33,147 nucleotides of DNA from the NCBI GenBank assembly GCA_009778475.1, contig WRJS01000032.1, positions 1 through 33,147 on the forward strand, given 5' to 3'. The notes below the pieces were generated by a model. That model did no database searches, was not told the origin of the DNA, and saw only the letters and a program-made list of their open reading frames with translations. Each line of letters starts with the position of its first letter. Within the stretch, counting starts at the first letter, position 1. A program made the translations under genes and the position numbers. This DNA comes from Kiritimatiellota bacterium. Lineage in GTDB: Bacteria; Verrucomicrobiota; Kiritimatiellia; RFP12; UBA1067. Shown here piece after piece: positions 29,293 to 33,147 of the stretch.

Positions 29293-32200
29293 CTATTCTT
29301 CAAACCCTGAGTCCTTGACCCGCATCGTCCGGCAGTTTTCAGAAATTGTACGCACAGTCTGCTGCGTGAACCCGTCAGCGGATTCAGCCTCAACTTCGAT
29401 GGAGACCTTCACCTGTGCGCCATCGACGGAAGTCAGGTGTTGGATTATCTCTTCTACATACTTTTGCACGTCACGGTTAATCCGCGTGGTGTCCAAGTCG
29501 GCGGACATAAAAAACCGTCTGTTTTTGGGCGTTGTGCCCGTCGATACAGACGCTTCGTGATCAGTTAAAGACATAGCGTTTTTTTCTGCCGGTGGAGTAT
29601 ATGCGGATGTTCTGCCTTCGTCGCTCGCTCCTGCGGGTACAGACGAACCGCTCCCCATTCTTGCTTCCGCTTCCGCTCGGCGTCTTTGCTCTTCTTCGTT
29701 AAGCTGCTTAATCGCAACATCGACTTTTACTAAATACCCCGACCGTTCGACCAGTCCAATAAACTGATTAAACTTCAAATCGATGTAGCGCGAGCCGTCA
29801 AAGCCGGATGCAATGGCGAAATATTCCGTAGCGTTCACGCCCGTTTGGATTGCATCATGCAGCACGTTTTCGCTTGCTAATCGCGGGAGGTAGCAATATG
29901 TGCAGAGATACTCCCAGAGTTTCTTTATGGCAATATTATCGCCTTCGCGCCACAAAACATTGTCCAGTTCCATCCGAAGCAAAGCCGGAGCCCACTGCGT
30001 TATGATTGCCTCGTTTTGAAGCATCTTCTTTGCGGCTTTTGTGATTATGCTATCGTTGCCGCCACTAATACGGATAGCATCCCAGACAATGGTTTTCATG
30101 TCAGCGTTCTTGTCAATATACGGGACGAGAAGCCAGCAGTACGCTTCCTTGACCCTCGCGTCAACTGTTTCGTTGGCGCGGCGAAGGTTATTATCGGTTT
30201 CCCGGTTTTGCGCGGCATCGAGGTTCAAATCCTCGCTGTCATCCTTGATAGATTTCCAAGCGTTATAAAGCCGTACCGCTTGCTGTAGCGAAAACACCAA
30301 GTCTTGGTCGGGAGCAATAAAAGCAAGCATATTCCGATATATACGGGGTGTGTTTCCGCGATTATTCAACGTGTCGGCAACCGCAGCCATTGCCTTGTTG
30401 TTTGGGTTGGTCGCCTTGTATTCGTCGGAAGGACGCAGGATGACCAAACGAGCGGTTTGCTCGTCAGGCACGTCGAGGGATGAAGCGGGGCAAATATGAA
30501 TACCCGCAAACGGCTGCTCTTTCCGAAGTCCGCGAAGGCGCGTTTCAATTTCATACTCCACATCAGAAGCCGATACTTGTGTGGCACGGTCTTCCACCGT
30601 TTTGCGGAGCGTCGGGCGGGTATCATACCAGAAACGGTCGCTGGAAGGATTGGTGTAAAGGTAGGCGAGCGAAGATGTCAGCGTGTTCAAAGCGTCGTTA
30701 AAGTTGGCGATGTTCTCGCCGGGTTGAATCACGCCGAGGCGAATGCGTGATGCTTCAATACCGCGCACATTCTGGTCGCGCACCGTAGGCGCGGAACCGA
30801 GCATTACCGTTCGCGCCACACGGCGAGCCGCTAGCTTACCGCCGTAACGCGGATTTGACTGGTCTTTTTGGAACGGGATAGAATTCCTGCCGTCAACCTC
30901 ACGGTCAACGAGCGCATTCCACCCTTCGGAAAGATGCCGCGTCAATTCATCTCGCACGTTCGGCACGTCAAGCGGTATCGAGCCGGGCATAATCATAAGC
31001 CCCGCATCATTGCCCATCCAAAGTTCATGGATGACCGCCGCCATCAGGCGCAGCACACCGCGCGTCCTTTGGAAACGCTCCAATGTCGCCCAGTCCTCAT
31101 ACAGGCGGTCGAACACTTCTGGATGGATCGGATAACACGAAACCATGCGTTCCATATATTCAACCTCGCGGGATTCCAACGGGAAGTCGCTCTGGTTTTC
31201 GTTATACATTTGGCTGAACTTAGAACAGACCGCATCACGACCATCGGGATTCTTGCAGTCGAGGAACAAACGGCGGCGTACCACCTCAAAGCCCTCGTTT
31301 GCCGCGACGGGCTTCCATATCGACTCCATGCGCCCGAAAGTATGCTCTATCGTCTCAAGCGCGATTTTCCCTGCGTCGCCGCCGATTTCAATGTCTGATT
31401 CGGGGATTGACGCGACAACAAGGCTGTTCTTGCTCGCTCTTGCCGCTTCGGTCACTTCTTGTATAAAAGAGATGAAGTTATCAAACGTCCCTGCCGGAAG
31501 ACCGTTTACGCCATAAATCTTCTTGGCGTATGCGACCAGTTCATCCATCAGGATGAGGCATGGCGCGGCGGCGTCAAATAGGTTTTTCAACGCCTCCGAA
31601 CCGGGCGACACGCCCTTCTTGTCCGATTCTTTTACATACTCATATAAATTCGGGTTTTCTGCCGACTCCGCAAGCTGCGCCGCCATCTCGCCCCAAAGGG
31701 TATTGATGGTAATACCGGGCATATTGTTCGGGCGCTTACTCTTTGTGGGGTCAAGGGCTGTGCCGACCAGAACGGCTACGTTGGCTTTCGGCAACGTCGT
31801 TATGTCTGCCCGCTGAAGCACAGGTTTAATGTTCGGAATCTTGTCCACCGAAACCCTGCCGCGCATCATGTGGTAGAGCGCGAGCATACTATGGGTCTTG
31901 CCGCCGCCGAATGCCGTCTTTAACTGAATAACAGGCTCGCCGTCCTTGTTGGAAATGCGGCGAAGCGACTGCACCAACAGTCCCGTCATGCCCTCGGTGA
32001 CGAAAGTACGGGCAAAGAACTCCACGGGGTCGCGGTACTCCATCGCCCCTTCGCCCCTCGCCACTTGCGCGAGGTCGGCTGCAAACTCTGCTTTTTTGTA
32101 TCGCCCCTGCGCCACATCGGGGTGCGGCTGCATGACTTCACGCCAATGGAGCGCGGGCGTCCCGCCCGCATTAATTTCTTTTAATGCGGACGGGACGTCC

Positions 32201-32631
32201 GCGGTCCATGTGGAGCCTTCGGCGGAACCGTAACGGGATGTGCGGAGCAAGCCGCGAATCTCTTCCGCACCTTCGGGGTCAATCTGCTCTGATAACCGCG
32301 ACATGGTATCGAGCGCGCGCCATGTGTCGTCGGCGGAAAAATCCTCGCCACCGAGATGCGCAAGTTTTTCACTTACGCCGACCAGTTCCTTCGCCCATGT
32401 TCTATGGTCAATGGACAGCTTCTTGCGAAAAACCTTCTGCCAGTGCAAATCAAACAAAAGGAGGCAGTTATGGACCGCGGACGTCTCGTGGACCGCGGAC
32501 GTCTCGTCCGCATTATTATAAACGGACGGGACGTCCGCGCTCCATGATTCCAGTTCACGGGCGATGTAGGGTCTCATTGACCTAAGCAGAACCCGAAACC
32601 CCTGTGAAATTTGCGTGTGATGATTAGCCAT
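29293..32631 (-). CDS. DUF499-family P-loop ATPase
   Basis: 1112 aa from ATG 32631, with GGGAGGT 8 nt upstream; the frame extends two codons to a TTG. Walker A is AFGGGKTHSMLALYHMM (GGGKTH is typical of DUF499) and Walker B is CLILMDELVAY. The C-terminal part is rich in charged helices and beta strands. DUF499 ATPases occur next to DUF1156 DNA methylases in multigene defence cassettes, and the gene 15 nt upstream fits that methylase; restriction or phage defence is therefore likely but indirect. Two palindromic elements are inserted in frame: one near residues 29-55 (ending in SAVHETSAVHN) and one near residues 141-163 (WTADVPSALKEINAGGTPAL). Both lie before the ATPase core. A remnant ORF follows instead of further full-length genes. 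Confidence 0.88.
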   Translation of the reverse strand: MANHHTQISQGFRVLLRSMRPYIARELESWSADVPSVYNNADETSAVHETSAVHNCLLLFDLHWQKVFRKKLSIDHRTWAKELVGVSEKLAHLGGEDFSADDTWRALDTMSRLSEQIDPEGAEEIRGLLRTSRYGSAEGSTWTADVPSALKEINAGGTPALHWREVMQPHPDVAQGRYKKAEFAADLAQVARGEGAMEYRDPVEFFARTFVTEGMTGLLVQSLRRISNKDGEPVIQLKTAFGGGKTHSMLALYHMMRGRVSVDKIPNIKPVLQRADITTLPKANVAVLVGTALDPTKSKRPNNMPGITINTLWGEMAAQLAESAENPNLYEYVKESDKKGVSPGSEALKNLFDAAAPCLILMDELVAYAKKIYGVNGLPAGTFDNFISFIQEVTEAARASKNSLVVASIPESDIEIGGDAGKIALETIEHTFGRMESIWKPVAANEGFEVVRRRLFLDCKNPDGRDAVCSKFSQMYNENQSDFPLESREVEYMERMVSCYPIHPEVFDRLYEDWATLERFQRTRGVLRLMAAVIHELWMGNDAGLMIMPGSIPLDVPNVRDELTRHLSEGWNALVDREVDGRNSIPFQKDQSNPRYGGKLAARRVARTVMLGSAPTVRDQNVRGIEASRIRLGVIQPGENIANFNDALNTLTSSLAYLYTNPSSDRFWYDTRPTLRKTVEDRATQVSASDVEYEIETRLRGLRKEQPFAGIHICPASSLDVPDEQTARLVILRPSDEYKATNPNNKAMAAVADTLNNRGNTPRIYRNMLAFIAPDQDLVFSLQQAVRLYNAWKSIKDDSEDLNLDAAQNRETDNNLRRANETVDARVKEAYCWLLVPYIDKNADMKTIVWDAIRISGGNDSIITKAAKKMLQNEAIITQWAPALLRMELDNVLWREGDNIAIKKLWEYLCTYCYLPRLASENVLHDAIQTGVNATEYFAIASGFDGSRYIDLKFNQFIGLVERSGYLVKVDVAIKQLNEEEQRRRAEAEARMGSGSSVPAGASDEGRTSAYTPPAEKNAMSLTDHEASVSTGTTPKNRRFFMSADLDTTRINRDVQKYVEEIIQHLTSVDGAQVKVSIEVEAESADGFTQQTVRTISENCRTMRVKDSGFEE
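32146..32209 (-). repeat. In-frame composite palindrome in the DUF499 gene (distal)
   Basis: Arms 32146-32174 and 32181-32209 are near-complementary around TTTCTT. Each arm is itself a hairpin: GCGGGC-GTCCC-GCCCGC on the left, GCGGAC-GGGAC-GTCCGC on the right. The arms differ at only three of 29 positions, and two of these are the paired change that keeps each hairpin intact. No stop is introduced. Confidence 0.88.
32470..32545 (-). repeat. In-frame composite palindrome in the DUF499 gene (proximal)
   Basis: The element begins ATGGACCGCGGACGTC and ends GACGTCCGCGCTCCAT. Its left unit GTGGACCGCGGACGTCTC is partly duplicated. It codes for the stretch from SWSADVPS to ETSAVHETSAVHN near the DUF499 N-terminus. 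Confidence 0.85.
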
Positions 32632-32646
32632 GACCAATACCTCCCG

Positions 32647-33147
32647 TTAATCGTTCATTGTCTCAAACATCGTCATCTGTTTTGCGTTTCTTCGCTGCGC
32701 TTGCAACTCGGCGGCTTTCGCCTGAACATCCGGCCAAGCAATGACGAGCGAATTGTACGCATAAGCCTCCTGCGCCCACCCTTTGCGCTCGGCGATGGTG
32801 AACAGCCGATACGCGAGAGCCTTTGCGTGCTCGGGTTCGGACGTGAATATTTCGGCGATAATCTCCGCAACGCCGACCACGCCGCCTTTTTCCAGCGCAC
32901 AGGTAAGCCGCTGCGTGAGAAGCCAGATGTTATGGAGCGCGGGCGTCCCGCCCGCATTAGATGCGGGCGTCCCATCCGCATTAGATGTGGGCGTCCCGCC
33001 CGCATTAGATGTGGGCGTCCCATCCGCATTAGATGCGGGCGGGACGCCCGCGCTCCATAATAGACGCACGACACCTTTTTCCGCATACAGGATGCCCATG
33101 TTTCTCAATTTCTCCACCGATGTATTCTTTGCCCGCGCCAACACGTC
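32647..33147 (-). CDS. DUF1156-type DNA methylase, C-terminal part (runs off the window)
   Basis: The last 166 codons of a larger gene are open at the right edge. The C-terminus LAYRLFTIAERKGWAQEAYA, then YNSLVIAWPDV, resembles the end of DUF1156-containing adenine-specific DNA methylases, large proteins normally encoded beside DUF499 ATPases. The catalytic domain is outside the window, so the assignment rests on this tail and the neighbour. The stop is 15 nt before the DUF499 start, an operon-like spacing. A 131-bp repeat element (32930-33060) lies in frame and adds about 43 residues of the form SNADGTPT/SNAGGTPA between VVRLL and IWLLTQRL, a position where uninterrupted relatives should read straight through. 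Confidence 0.68.
   Translation of the reverse strand, partial: DVLARAKNTSVEKLRNMGILYAEKGVVRLLWSAGVPPASNADGTPTSNAGGTPTSNADGTPASNAGGTPALHNIWLLTQRLTCALEKGGVVGVAEIIAEIFTSEPEHAKALAYRLFTIAERKGWAQEAYAYNSLVIAWPDVQAKAAELQAQRRNAKQMTMFETMND
32930..33060 (-). repeat. 131-bp mini-element with 28-bp terminal inverted repeats and four 24-bp units, in frame in the methylase gene
   Basis: Ends 32930-32957 and 33033-33060 are exact 28-bp reverse complements, beginning TTATGGAGCGC. Between them four 24-bp units start at 32939, 32963, 32987 and 33011 (GCGGGCGTCCCGCCCG, then CATTAGAT, and variants). Twenty-four is a multiple of three, and no stop arises in the methylase frame. Confidence 0.9.

Noticed and set aside
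29237..29560. Plus-strand frame with a GAGGAGGT site before ATG at 29268
   Set aside because: The Shine-Dalgarno-like sequence leads into a 16-codon frame only, and the longer frame is antisense to the end of DUF499 with no protein-like features.

Overview
The window is GC-rich and shows no rRNA or tRNA gene. It looks like a chromosomal piece, probably a contig starting at base 1, of an uncultured PVC-superphylum bacterium, most likely Kiritimatiellota/Lentisphaerota-like. I infer this from very large secreted beta-helix and autotransporter-repeat proteins, InlB-type repeats, a GGGtGRT/NifU-like pair typical of anaerobes, a eukaryote-type IleRS and many small GC-rich palindromic repeats. The assignment rests on gene content only.

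Layout. 1-232 is low-complexity and repeat DNA, followed by a small zincin-type metallopeptidase (235-609, +). A minus-strand operon (3003 to 911) encodes a NifU-like Fe-S scaffold, a DUF3795 Cys-rich protein and the GGGtGRT protein, behind a clear sigma70-type promoter. A 1289-aa secreted beta-helix/InlB-repeat protein (7252-3383, -) has its own promoter. Then, all on the minus strand, come phosphoribosyl-AMP cyclohydrolase, a zinc-ribbon GspG-like membrane protein, an exported Cys protein read from an apparently leaderless promoter, and a radical SAM/SPASM enzyme. A RelB/DinJ-type antitoxin plus PIN toxin module lies just 3' of ileS and is flanked by a decayed copy of the ileS 3' end. Upstream is a closely packed minus-strand run: DPM-type glycosyltransferase, UbiA-family prenyltransferase, TRAP transporter dctP-dctQ-dctM, ileS. 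Next is a 2221-aa secreted repeat protein (26403-19738, -). A plus-strand pair follows, a zinc ribbon-PTS EIIA fusion and a GT4 glycosyltransferase. The right end holds a DUF499 ATPase and the C-terminus of what looks like its partner DUF1156-type DNA methylase, a pair known from defence cassettes, with a small decayed ORF behind it.

The most unusual feature is not a gene. The window carries several families of short palindromes (stem, GGAA or GGGAC-type loop, stem) whose stems vary between copies but stay paired. They occur between genes and also in frame inside at least four genes (radical SAM enzyme, UbiA prenyltransferase, DUF499 ATPase, methylase). In contrast, degenerate 7-bp tandem tracts rich in CTAG, CTAA and TGATCA lie only at gene borders. 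They place stop codons in many frames on both strands and supply the actual stop codon of three genes. Together they suggest one repeat class tolerated within coding sequence and another that ends it.
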